Shown here one piece after another: positions 1 to 7,283 of a stretch of 10,407 nt of DNA. The notes below the pieces were generated by a model. It did no database searches and was not told the origin of the DNA. It was given only the letters and a program-made list of their open reading frames with translations. How positions within the stretch are numbered: position 1 is the stretch's first letter; every line of letters starts with the position of its first letter. Position numbers and translations under genes: made by a program. This DNA comes from Phoronis pallida (Eukaryota; Phoronida; Phoronidae). Location: assembly GCA_028565715.1 (NCBI GenBank), contig JAOXYC010239570.1:1-10407 (forward strand), in the 5' to 3' direction.

Positions 1-640
1 AAAATATCAAAAATAATTTTTTCCCAAATTTTTTTTTTTCACTAAAATTGATTTTTCTAGCATAATGATAGCATTGAGGACCATCTTAGAGTCCATTCAG
101 AAATAGTTGCAAATACCTTTAAAGAATAGTCCAAAAAATAAAAACAATTCTGTAGAGGGTTTATTTGAGGAATCAAAAACCTTGTTATTTGATTTTCCGA
201 AAAAAGTATCTAGGCCTAGGCCCGGTCTACACTGAATTGTTTGCATTACAACAGTTCGCGAACTTTTGTCGCGCCTTTTTGACTGAAGCCCGATTTGAAC
301 ACGTTTGAAAAAAATATTCGAATGGTACTGAGACAATTCAGCATTCTTGCTTTTTAACAATCTATTTTTACTAGGACCCAGTGTAGTGGGTCCTAGATTT
401 TTAGAAATAATCCTGCAGTCACATGATGAATAACATAATGTTGAGTTGTTGACCCTCGCTCATTTCATGACGGCAAAAAACACGACTGTTCTTAGCGCTA
501 TCTATTGAGAAATATATGAACCTCCCACAATCGCGCATTGATACAAATTCATTAAAAGTAATGATGAAAGTTTGATTCCTGCATATCTAATTGCAATACA
601 CGAATGCATATCAACCCTTTATATCAAAAACACGTTTTGC
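1..640. other. Upstream intergenic flank, no gene seen
   Basis: AT-rich sequence with no exon I can recognise on either strand. It holds a perfect 10-bp palindrome CTAGGCCTAG at 210-219 and a hairpin-forming inverted repeat at 371-396. A minus-strand open frame at 97-360 has no recognisable protein content. Confidence 0.6.
371..396. repeat. Perfect 10-bp inverted repeat
   Basis: CTAGGACCCA (371-380) and its reverse complement TGGGTCCTAG (387-396) flank a 6-nt spacer, GTGTAG. No larger element or target duplication is evident around it. Confidence 0.7.
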
Positions 641-643
641 TTG

Positions 644-752
644 TATATAACAATTAATTTGGAAAACAAAAAACGATGTCTTCAAATGTTTACTTTTATG
701 GCAAGTTACTCATCGGACGAACTTCCGTCCAACAAAGACGGAAGTTGAAAAG
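644..752 (+). promoter_or_regulatory. VAMP4: Putative VAMP4 promoter / non-coding first exon
   Basis: A TATATAA string lies at 644-650. A 10-bp inverted pair (720-729 and 737-746, spacer 7) carries ACTTCCG/CGGAAGT, the core of ETS/GABP sites common in broadly expressed animal promoters. A consensus donor AG|GTGAGT follows at 752/753, and the next good acceptor (CTTGCAG, ending 1248) leads straight to the VAMP4 start exon, so a non-coding first exon ending at 752 is plausible. The transcription start itself cannot be seen. Confidence 0.45.
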
Positions 753-1248
753 GTGAGTTTGTTTTGTTGTTTGTGTCTTATCTTTGTTTCAAATAATGTC
801 GGCGTTCATGCAACCTAAGGAATAGGGGAAAATGTTCCAAAAGCACTAGTACATTTGTGGCATTGAATTTTAAAACTGATCTGCGAAAGCCAAGTTGACA
901 AGTCAAACAATTGTCATTGCCTCAAGACTCAAATCAAACAAATGTCTGTGATCCTTCCCAAGTTCCCTTCCACTTCCACTAGTTTTCCTGTGTTGAGGCT
1001 GTTGAGCAAATGTAAGAGACAATCACCTTATCACTCACTCACTGACGCATTCTTAAACCGATTTTTGTATGTAATTTTTCACAAGATTCCAGAGTCGTCC
1101 ACAGTGACAACACTGTCATACGAATCCAATTATTGAATTATAACATTGAACCGGTCTCATGATCATATGATGACAATCAATAATTGATTTATCTATCAGT
1201 GGCTTTTCAATGTGGTTGTCCTATTCACAATCTAAACTATGCTTGCAG
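753..1248 (+). other. Probable first intron (in the 5' UTR) of VAMP4
   Basis: Bounded by donor GTGAGT at 753 and acceptor CTTGCAG ending 1248. No gene or repeat family is recognised inside. The open frame at 942-1136 looks fortuitous. Confidence 0.4.
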
Positions 1249-1287
1249 GTTGCCTCACCACGTATAATGCCATAGACAACAAGTGCA
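1249..1287 (+). other. VAMP4 5' UTR segment with two-codon upstream ORF
   Basis: Acceptor CTTGCAG ends at 1248, so 1249-1287 would be the untranslated part of the first coding exon. It contains ATG CCA TAG at 1267-1275, 12 nt before the main ATG. The upstream ATG has A at -3. If no splicing occurs here, the segment is simply part of a longer leader. Confidence 0.45.
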
Positions 1288-1338
1288 ATGCCACCAAAGT
1301 TCAACAGATTTGTGGAGGGATCAGAATCTACTGAGAGG
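1288..1338 (+). CDS. VAMP4: VAMP4 coding exon 1 (start codon, residues 1-17)
   Basis: Encodes MPPKFNRFVEGSESTER and ends in phase 0 before the donor GTATAA. The ATG has G at -3. This start is chosen because MPPKF is the conserved VAMP4 N-terminus and an AG acceptor (1247-1248) lies just upstream. The following intron is 1339-1667. Confidence 0.88.
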
Positions 1339-3830
1339 GTATAATCTTCACTTGACACATTTCAGTTCACTGTATTTAAACAGTTTTAAAGGAGCAGCAT
1401 TTTTAAATGTATTAAAATACATTGTTTAAATAATGTTCCATGTACTGTTAGAGAGTTGGAAATACTCTGCTTTTGAAATCATTAAATGTCTTTTTAAACT
1501 TATTTTTATGCCTGATTAAAAATCTCCCACAAATATGTACTTGGTCTTTTTAAATTTTGTCGTATTCAAAGACAAAAAAATGGATACATTACTTCAAAAA
1601 ATGGGACTTCTATTCATTTAAAATTTATTCTTTTGCTCATTTTATGTTAACTGATGATTTTTTGTAGCAAAGACTGCTGGATGATGACGACGATGATGAT
1701 GATTTCTTCTTGAAAGGACCAACTGCTAAACCTTCACGGTTAAATAATGATTCCATCACAAGGTTAGCTGATAAACCTAGTGTTAATATTATATATGAAG
1801 ATTGGAGACTGTGATCGTGCGACCTGTTATTGGCCATTAAGTGATGCAATATTTAAAAGTACCAAACTTGAACCAAATCACAAGGTTCTTATTTACATTA
1901 AATTTTGCATTAACAGCAAAAATTTGTATTTAGAACCATAAGAATTTGCAAAAATTATTTTCTGTCACAAATTTATTTTCCTTATGACATTTAAATTTTG
2001 TCTGGTGACATTTGTTTTATAGGTTAAGCTCAGTACCTAACTTGACATCGTAGCCCTTTTTCATTTGCAACTTTTTTTCAAGTAATTTACTGCAATTAAA
2101 TAAAGGCTAACATCACAACATGGCAATTATCAATTTATGAATTATGATTTTTCATCCTCCTATTCTTATAATTGGGGAATTGTTTGATCCTATCATTTTA
2201 TACCATTTAGAGTTCAAGGTCAGGTGGATGAGGTCATGGGGGTCATGCAGCAGAATATTGGTAAAGTTATGGACAGGGGTGAACGACTAGATGATTTATA
2301 CCATAAATCAGGTGAGAATACTAAAGAGGCCGTAATTGTGAGCGTGCTTGACATGTTTTTCTGAACTTGCAATGGAACCCGGGTCTCTGATTGCCGGTCA
2401 GATGCACTACCAACTGAGCTATCCTGCCCGTACTATTTTCTGTACAAATCTTCACAACGCATAATAGTACCAGAGGCAGTAAATAACTACCCCATGTGCG
2501 GCGCTGTGCACACTTGCTTTCGTTTTTGCTTAAAGCAAGTAGGCCCAATAAAATAACGAACTAATGACCGAAAGTGATAAATTTGAAAAGACAGACAAAA
2601 TTCGGAACTGAACTAGGAATGAAACTCAGGTCTCCCTGACTGCTGGTCAGATGCTCTTATGTTTAGCTTTTAAGAAACAAGTCAAGTGACATCATTCAGT
2701 TCATGCTATTATTTTTGATAGTCGACTATACTTTTGATTGCCTAAACATTGATAGGATCTATATATATTTCTAGGTAGATCTCACTTTTTGTTGCTAGAT
2801 ATTAGAATTCAACCAATTTCATTAATGTTTATTTTGCAGAGGATTTATCAGGAAATGCCGATTTATTCCGAATGCGAGCCCGAGGTTTACAACGACAGAT
2901 GTGGTGGAAACAATGTCGGGTAACATGTTTTTTTTATAAACATTTTCCATTTATTACATATTGCTATCATATTGTTATGATGATAGTATTTTTCCAAAGT
3001 TTAGACATGCTTGTTTTGTTTTTTAATTTTGGTGAATTTTCAAGGTTATAAATTGACTTCACTCAGCACGAGTGGGTTAACCACTTTAGTTTTCAGTTAT
3101 AATATACATTTGAATCAAATACTGGATTAGCTTGAAGTCCATGAGATACGGACGCAACGTAACTTGGTTAAGGTAAAAGTCCAGTATCTGATTCAAATGT
3201 ATATTGTATCTTCAACTCAACTGGATGAATAAAAACTTTCATGCTAATTTATTTTTCAGTATTTACAAATTTATGCAATACTTTGTCTTGCTCATCCTTT
3301 TAGTCACTGTGATTTGGTATCATGCAGCAATTCCTTTATTTCAGATGAAAATTATCATAGCTGTAATCATCATAGCTGTTCTTCTGGTAATAATAGGTAA
3401 GTCAAGTGGAGAGTGGAAATTTGTTGTAATTTAGAGTAAATCCTGCAAGTGCCTATCTTAAGAAAATTAAGATGACATGAAGTGGCACAACTTGTGCTCT
3501 TGCTTTTTCTGTTATGCTTTGGCCAGAATTCTTTAGGACTTCTTTAAGATGTTGGTGATGACACAGCCAGTTTTATTGAACAAAACACAAACATTGTAAA
3601 ACTAGTAATTTGACATGGTAAAATCCAAAAATAACCCAATTTTAGTACTCTCTTGCTACATTGTATCAAATTTTGTCAAAAGTCTGTAAAATGGCGATCA
3701 TGCAAAGTAGTTATCGATTTCCAATTCTAGTTTTCAATTCAATTCCTTTACAAAACAACAACTTCATTTCCATCCTTTTCCCATTTCAGTCCCAATCATT
3801 GTGGAAGTCACTAAGAAGAAAGGCAACTGA
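1288..3830 (+). CDS. VAMP4: VAMP4, R-SNARE of the trans-Golgi/endosome system (six coding exons, complete)
   Basis: Joining 1288-1338, 1668-1762, 2211-2311, 2840-2919, 3345-3396 and 3790-3830 gives 420 nt with no internal stop: 139 residues, against 141 for human VAMP4. The start MPPKF matches the vertebrate N-terminus. Then come a dileucine plus acidic cluster (L20 L21, D22-D29, F30 F31), the SNARE helix (about 50-105, with QVDEV, the zero-layer arginine R71 in MDRGERLDDL and the juxtamembrane QMWWK at 102-106), a single C-terminal membrane anchor (about 111-131) and a short basic luminal tail ending KKKGN. In the family, VAMP4 is a tail-anchored SNARE that pairs with Q-SNAREs for fusion between endosomes and the trans-Golgi network; the N-terminal dileucine/acidic signal directs its sorting. 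The SNARE core, length and N-terminal signal together separate it from VAMP2, VAMP7 and VAMP8. All introns are GT-AG and all codon phases agree. Confidence 0.93.
1668..1762 (+). CDS. VAMP4: VAMP4 coding exon 2 (dileucine plus poly-Asp sorting signal)
   Basis: Acceptor TTTTTGTAG; encodes QRLL, eight consecutive Asp, then FFLKGP and a linker to T48. It ends after two bases of the R49 codon at the donor GTTAGC. The Asp run is encoded by GAT/GAC triplets. FFLKGP matches FFLRGP of vertebrate VAMP4. Confidence 0.9.
1763..2210 (+). other. VAMP4 intron between exons 2 and 3, nothing recognised
   Basis: AT-rich intron with donor GTTAGC and acceptor TTTAG; no repeat or RNA gene recognised. Confidence 0.8.
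2211..2311 (+). CDS. VAMP4: VAMP4 coding exon 3 (N-terminal half of SNARE helix)
   Basis: Acceptor CATTTAG; completes R49 and encodes VQGQVDEVMGVMQQNIG through LDDLYHKS. It contains the zero-layer arginine R71. It ends after one base of codon 83 at a consensus donor, GTGAGA. Confidence 0.93.
2361..2430 (-). repeat. tRNA-like head of SINE copy 1 (not a functional tRNA)
   Basis: D-arm, anticodon-arm and T-loop-like segments are visible, but the acceptor stem (GGGCAGG) has no 3' partner and the T stem does not close. This is a Pol III-promoter-type SINE head rather than a tRNA gene. Confidence 0.7.
2361..2658 (-). repeat. tRNA-derived SINE, tandem (tRNA tail - core - tRNA head), copy 1
   Basis: Read on the minus strand from 2658 down: the 3' half of a tRNA-like unit (anticodon-type loop CCAGCAG, ending in AGTTCAG), then a core of about 180 nt, then a fuller tRNA-like head at 2430-2361. 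The head has an A-box-like TAGCTCAGTTGG, a perfect 5-bp anticodon-type stem TCTGA/TCAGA around loop CCGGCAA (anticodon position GGC) and a degenerate B box GGGTTCCATTGC. The AGTTCAG units repeat at a period of about 247 nt. Four core blocks are shared in order with the copy at 5335-5653: plus-strand 2566-2595, 2533-2550, 2488-2511 and 2456-2467. It lies antisense in a VAMP4 intron. Confidence 0.8.
2840..2919 (+). CDS. VAMP4: VAMP4 coding exon 4 (C-terminal half of SNARE helix)
   Basis: Acceptor ATTTTGCAG; encodes E83 through R109, including EDLSGNADLF and LQRQMWWKQCR. The WW pair at the membrane boundary is typical of VAMP2/4/8-type R-SNAREs. It ends in phase 0 at donor GTAACA. Confidence 0.93.
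3098..3208. mobile_element. Short foldback (MITE-like) element in VAMP4 intron
   Basis: Arms 3101-3126 and 3180-3205 are reverse complements at 25 of 26 positions (AATATACATTTGAATCA then A or G, then ATACTGGA) around a 53-nt centre containing several CpGs; two more pairs extend the stem outward. Size and structure fit a palindromic MITE. I see no clear target-site duplication, so the superfamily is unassigned. Confidence 0.7.
3345..3396 (+). CDS. VAMP4: VAMP4 coding exon 5 (membrane anchor)
   Basis: Acceptor TTTATTTCAG; encodes M110-I126, an almost uninterrupted run of Ile, Val, Leu and Ala after MK, which is the tail-anchor transmembrane helix. It ends after one base of codon 127 at a strong donor, GTAAGT. 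The low-complexity hydrophobic coding is expected for a SNARE tail anchor. Confidence 0.88.
3397..3789 (+). other. VAMP4 last intron, nothing recognised
   Basis: Donor GTAAGT and acceptor CATTTCAG; no repeat or RNA gene recognised. The open frame at 3661-3852 reads across the last exon in a different frame. Confidence 0.75.
3790..3830 (+). CDS. VAMP4: VAMP4 coding exon 6 (luminal tail and stop)
   Basis: Acceptor CATTTCAG; encodes VPIIVEVTKKKGN and a TGA at 3828-3830. It completes the membrane anchor and gives a tail of about eight residues. The exact C-terminus is less conserved in the family, so this exon rests on splice sites, phase and total length. Confidence 0.78.
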
Positions 3831-3850
3831 ACCTGATAAGTCATTCGAAT

Positions 3851-3856
3851 AATAAA
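3851..3856 (+). terminator. Candidate VAMP4 polyadenylation signal (proximal)
   Basis: AATAAA starts 21 nt after the TGA stop. It would give a very short 3' UTR; another AATAAA is at 4109-4114. Which one is used cannot be told from sequence. Confidence 0.3.
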
Positions 3857-3880
3857 CTATTGCTCAGGGTAGCTGTGGAG

Positions 3881-4025
3881 ATTGAATCTTTGATGGGTTT
3901 GCATGACACTTTGAACAAAGACCAAGGTATATTGGGCGAGAAACTTGATATAGAATGAATCTTTGATAGATTAGCATGAGATTGTGAACAAACAATATTT
4001 GACGAGACAGCTTGATGTTCAGAGG
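3881..4025. repeat. Diverged tandem duplication, about 70 bp unit, two copies
   Basis: GAATCTTTGAT recurs 73 nt apart (3884 and 3957), followed in each unit by TTTGCATGA/TTAGCATGA, TTTGAACAAA/TGTGAACAAA and ACTTGAT/GCTTGAT in the same order. It lies just past the VAMP4 stop, probably in the 3' UTR. The 118-codon minus-strand frame across it is not recognisable as protein. Confidence 0.6.
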
Positions 4026-4108
4026 ATGGGTCCAATATTGATGGCTTTAGACCAAAATAACCTGTAAATAATGAAAAAAACATAAAACTCCACTCTGAAG
4101 GTGATATA

Positions 4109-4114
4109 AATAAA
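4109..4114 (+). terminator. Candidate VAMP4 polyadenylation signal (distal)
   Basis: AATAAA within ATATAAATAAAAAC, about 280 nt after the stop codon. It is a more usual 3' UTR distance than the proximal signal, but there is no independent support. Confidence 0.3.
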
Positions 4115-4197
4115 AACAATGATAAATCACAAGCTTTTGAATATTCGGTATTTATCCAAAGGTGTTTATAGTAAATGATGAATGAACATGGATGCAT

Positions 4198-5320
4198 ATT
4201 TGAAAGCTCTGGATTTCACCATCGTTTTTTTTTATGTCAGCTTTAGAGTGGATTTTAATGGATTTTATTGGATTACTATTCGAGTACTATGGATTTATCT
4301 GTAAATATTTTGTTATTGGACTTTGAAATCCTCTACCGAGGATGCAATAATATAGACGGCATTCTACTTAGTGTTGGTCATCAGTTGTGTTGATCATTCA
4401 CTCCAGAAACTCGGACATCTCGCTTCTGTATGGTTTGAGTAATTTTGTTTTTTACTTCTAGTCTGTTATCTTCAATATTATTGTTGTTATAGGGATTTGT
4501 TTCTGGGTAATTAGCGGTATTGTAAACTTTTGTTACTGAGCCTTGCTGATACATTGTATTTTATTTGATACATTCAAATTGTTTAGTATTTATTTGTTGT
4601 TTAATGGTAAAATTAAATGTGCATTAGATTTATTTGAGTTTTGATATTAAACGAGAAGATTTTTGAAGGTATCTAAATCAGAACCAATGGACAATAGTTT
4701 CAATATGGAAAAGTATTGCTCTTTACGTACAAGACAATTTCAATTTCAACCCTAATAGAAATTCAGTTACATAACTTCCTGTCATTCATTTTAACAGATT
4801 AAAATCTGTCAAAAACTGAAAACGTATTTAACATGCTGAATGTGTAATATTCAAAAAACTTATTATATTCACAAACAATTGTCCATTTATTCTAAAAACT
4901 TTCAAAACTCCTATAATTCGAGGTGGTTGACAAATGAAACAAGGGTGTTATTTATTATTATTTGAATAAGAATTTAAAAAATTCAACTGTGTTTATTGCG
5001 AAAAATATCTTTGATTTTCATTGTAAAGCACTGCTGCATATGTGTGAATACTGGGGAACTGAATTCTTTCCTCAACCAAAACCAAAACATAAACATGGAT
5101 CTTGTTTTATTGAATAATGCCTGGAATCCTGTACAAAGAGCCGAAACTACTAATATTAACATGTGAAATTGCATAACTGAATACCATGTCTTCTGAAGAT
5201 AGGTCTAAAGACCTGTATTATTCAGCTCGTTTTAGTGACTGATATTAAGAATCAAGTAACATATGCTTAGTACTGTATCATTGACAAGAACAGCTGTAGG
5301 AATACTTTCCTCTGTCCATA
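4198..5320. other. Intergenic / VAMP4 3' flank, no gene seen
   Basis: AT-rich; includes a short run of TGGATTTTA-like repeats near 4251-4300 and no recognisable exon on either strand. The minus-strand frame at 4983-5174 has no recognisable protein content. Confidence 0.6.
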
Positions 5321-5334
5321 TGAGAGACAAGTCT

Positions 5335-5653
5335 AAATTGTTAGTTAGGATGATTTTTCTGTCTTCAAATTTATCACTTTCGGCCAGTAAATAAGATACA
5401 TTAATTTGTGTTCTTATTGGACTCTTATTGGGTCTACTTGCTTCAAGAAAAAACAAATCCTCATGTGAAAAGGTGCACAGCGCCGCTCATGGGGTAAAAC
5501 ATATACTGGCTATAACGCTATTATGCGTTAAATATCTGACAGAATTAGGACTAGCTGGGTAGCTTAGCGGTAGAGCACCATAACCGGCAATTGTGGGGAC
5601 CGGGGTTCGTTTCCCAGTTCAGTTAGGATGATTTTTTCTGTCTTTTCAAATTC
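5335..5653 (+). repeat. tRNA-derived SINE, tandem (core - tRNA head - start of second core), copy 2
   Basis: Plus-strand order: AGTTAGGATGATTTTT (5343), CTGTCTT..CAAATTTATCACTTTCGG (to 5384), TATTGGGTCTACTTGCTT (5426-5443), a core at 5473-5496 matching copy 1 at 23 of 24 positions (GTGCACAGCGCCGC.CATGGGGTA), CTATTATGCGTT (5518-5529), then a tRNA-like head at 5551-5622. The head has TAGCTTAGCGGTAGAGC as A box and GGGTTCGTTTCC as B box, with anticodon loop CCGGCAA. After the head the unit restarts with AGTTAGGATGATTTTTT at 5621, a period of 278 nt, and breaks off by about 5653. It is in the opposite orientation to copy 1. Confidence 0.82.
5551..5622 (+). repeat. tRNA-like head of SINE copy 2
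   Basis: Pol III A-box and B-box-like motifs at tRNA spacing; the anticodon-type stem (CCATAA/TTGTGG, one wobble) closes around CCGGCAA. The acceptor stem is not formed, so a functional tRNA is unlikely. Confidence 0.7.
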
Positions 5654-6171
5654 GTTTTTAAACTCGTTGACAGTTTGTGCACTAACTACATGTTGTGGCA
5701 AATCAAGTGCAAACAATGAAAATATTTCTTAAAGTGTCTATTGTGAATTGGCATAAATTATGAATTGGCATAAAAACAAGATAATATGAACACAAAGCAT
5801 TTATTAAAACAAGTTTCAACAAAAGATGTTTGATTTCTTAAATGTACAACTATGTTCCATGTAAATTGAAATTAATATCTAAACAAAATACTTTTTAAAC
5901 AATTCCTGATGCCGTGTTAGGCCAAAAAATTAAATTTGATTGAAAATAAACCTTAAACACAAGCTTTTAGTGAACAAATCATGTTAAGAATTATCAAATA
6001 ACATATATTATTAACTCCCACAAGTCAAGCCTGATAGCTCCAGAAGCTGCAAAAACCAGTTCAATCAACAACCGATCCGTTTACACTTAAATAATAAGTT
6101 TAAACATACACTAAAGCCCGATACCACAATAAAATTAATTAAAAATATTTCTTAAAATAATGAGCTAGATT
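5654..6171. other. Intergenic, no gene seen
   Basis: AT-rich DNA between the second SINE copy and the inverted-end element. It contains the 14-bp direct repeat and nothing else recognised. Confidence 0.6.
5744..5774. repeat. 14-bp direct repeat
   Basis: TGAATTGGCATAAA occurs at 5744-5757 and again at 5761-5774 with a 3-nt spacer, a small local duplication. Confidence 0.8.
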
Positions 6172-6289
6172 CAGGGCTTGGAATGGCTTTCAGTGAAAAC
6201 CACTGAGAAGTTTTGAGAGAATTTTGTGTTGACAAGAAACGCGGAAACCGCTGACCAAAACCGCGGAAATGGTTCTCAAAAACTTGACG

Positions 6290-6321
<32 letters not shown>

Positions 6322-6700
6322 CGCTACCGCGTCCCAAACATTTTTTTGAGGTCCACCGTTTCGCTTTATCGTTCGCATAATTACCGGATTCTGTAACTTT
6401 TCCCCTCCTCGACACCTGCATTAGTGTCTACGAGCGTCAATTCTCAAGTTTTCTTTCAAATTTTTAACGTTTGCGGTCCCTTATCGCTCCGAAACTTGAT
6501 TTTTTTGTAAAATCCACTCGAAAACGTGAATCGCCGCCATTTTTTTTGGGTTAATTCGTTTTCCAACCTCCGAAACCGAAGAGCGTTCAATAACTTCCGG
6601 TTCAGAAAATTGGCAAAACCGCGGAAGCGAGACGAAAACCGCGGAAAGGGTCAGTGAAAAACGCGGAAATCCGCGGAAACGCGGACAATTCCAAGCCTTG
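6172..6700. mobile_element. Non-autonomous DNA transposon, 529 bp, with CGCGGAAA subterminal repeats
   Basis: Left end CAGGGCTTGGAAT (6172) and right end, read inward on the minus strand, CAAGGCTTGGAAT (6700) match at 12 of 13 positions. Both flanks carry TAGATT (6166-6171 and 6701-6706), a probable 6-bp target duplication. CGCGGAA recurs at 6240, 6262, 6620, 6640, 6662 and 6672, always in the same orientation and clustered towards both ends. CAGTGAAAA also occurs near both ends. The interior is richer in CpG than its surroundings and holds an uninterrupted A run at 6293-6321. No intact transposase: the open frames crossing it are interrupted and unrecognised. CAGGG ends recall hAT elements, but those usually make 8-bp duplications, so the superfamily is open. 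Confidence 0.75.
6293..6321. repeat. Poly(A) run of 29 bases
   Basis: Uninterrupted A homopolymer inside the 529-bp element. It accounts for the Phe-rich minus-strand open frames there. Confidence 0.95.
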
Positions 6701-7170
6701 TAGATTTCGCTGCACAAATTATTAAAATAATTCATTGTGAGACACACATGAAATGATACAACCTATTTACAAAAGATAAAACTTATGTAGTATGGAACTA
6801 GGGGTAACTGATAAAATATCACCTTTTTTATTAAATAAAGGTTTTTTAAAATTGCAAAACTAAAGAGTGAATAATTTTTTTGCAAAAATCTATTATTCAT
6901 ACACTACTAGGGAGATACTATTTTTAATAATGTTTAAAATCATTCTTAATAAAATCTAGAACTGGAATTTTTTTATTAAAAGTGCTGTTGTCAAACTCAG
7001 CTTCTTAAAATTTTTTGATTAAAATATAATATCTGAAATAATCAGTTGCCTAAAATGACATTGACATACGCACCCTGCAAAAATAAAATTTTGATTTAAT
7101 AACTTATATCTAAATATTGACACTTATTCATTGTCAGATTTTGATATATGCTGACCTTTGACCCTTAATT
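6701..7170 (-). other. Probable 3' UTR and flank of the carnitine acyltransferase gene
   Basis: AT-rich DNA directly after the minus-strand stop codon. It contains AATAAA motifs on the minus strand and no exon or repeat family I can recognise. Confidence 0.5.
6972..6977 (-). terminator. Candidate polyadenylation signal of the carnitine acyltransferase gene
   Basis: TTTATT on the plus strand (AATAAA on the minus strand), about 195 nt past the TAG stop. A second AATAAA lies further on at 6832-6827. Use is unproven. Confidence 0.35.
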
Positions 7171-7283
7171 CTATTGGTTGATAAACAAGTTCCTCATGTC
7201 TCGCATAGCTTGTATGATCTCTCCCCCCATTCTTGGAGCACAAACTCTTCCACTGTGTCGTCGACTTGTGACGTGGAAATTGA
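7171..7283 (-). CDS. Carnitine acyltransferase terminal exon (residues 248-284 and stop)
   Basis: Acceptor TTCATTTCAG; encodes [12 protein letters not shown] through [15 protein letters not shown], then TAG at 7173-7171. HVTS matches HISS/HVSS of CPT1, and the final helix matches the family C-terminal helix. Confidence 0.92.

Noticed and set aside
942-1136. 64-codon plus-strand open frame as an upstream coding exon
   Set aside because: No homology recognised, and the VAMP4 N-terminus is fully accounted for by the ATG at 1288.
1637-1849. Ser-rich minus-strand open frame
   Set aside because: It is the reverse reading of the GAT/GAC poly-Asp codons of VAMP4 exon 2.
2361-2430. Functional tRNA-Ala gene on the minus strand
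   Set aside because: The anticodon-type stem and loop are good, but acceptor and T stems do not close and the segment is part of a repeated SINE unit.
3841-4197. 118-codon minus-strand open frame, the longest in the window
   Set aside because: No recognisable protein family; it runs across the VAMP4 3' flank and a tandem duplication and has no splice or start context supporting a gene.
5551-5622. Functional tRNA gene on the plus strand
   Set aside because: A and B boxes are visible but no acceptor stem forms, and the following unit repeats SINE core sequence.
6152-6747. Phe-rich and other minus-strand open frames in the 529-bp element as possible transposase
   Set aside because: The Phe tract comes from the 29-base A run. 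The frames stop repeatedly and show no recognisable transposase motif; an ancient relic cannot be excluded but is not supported.
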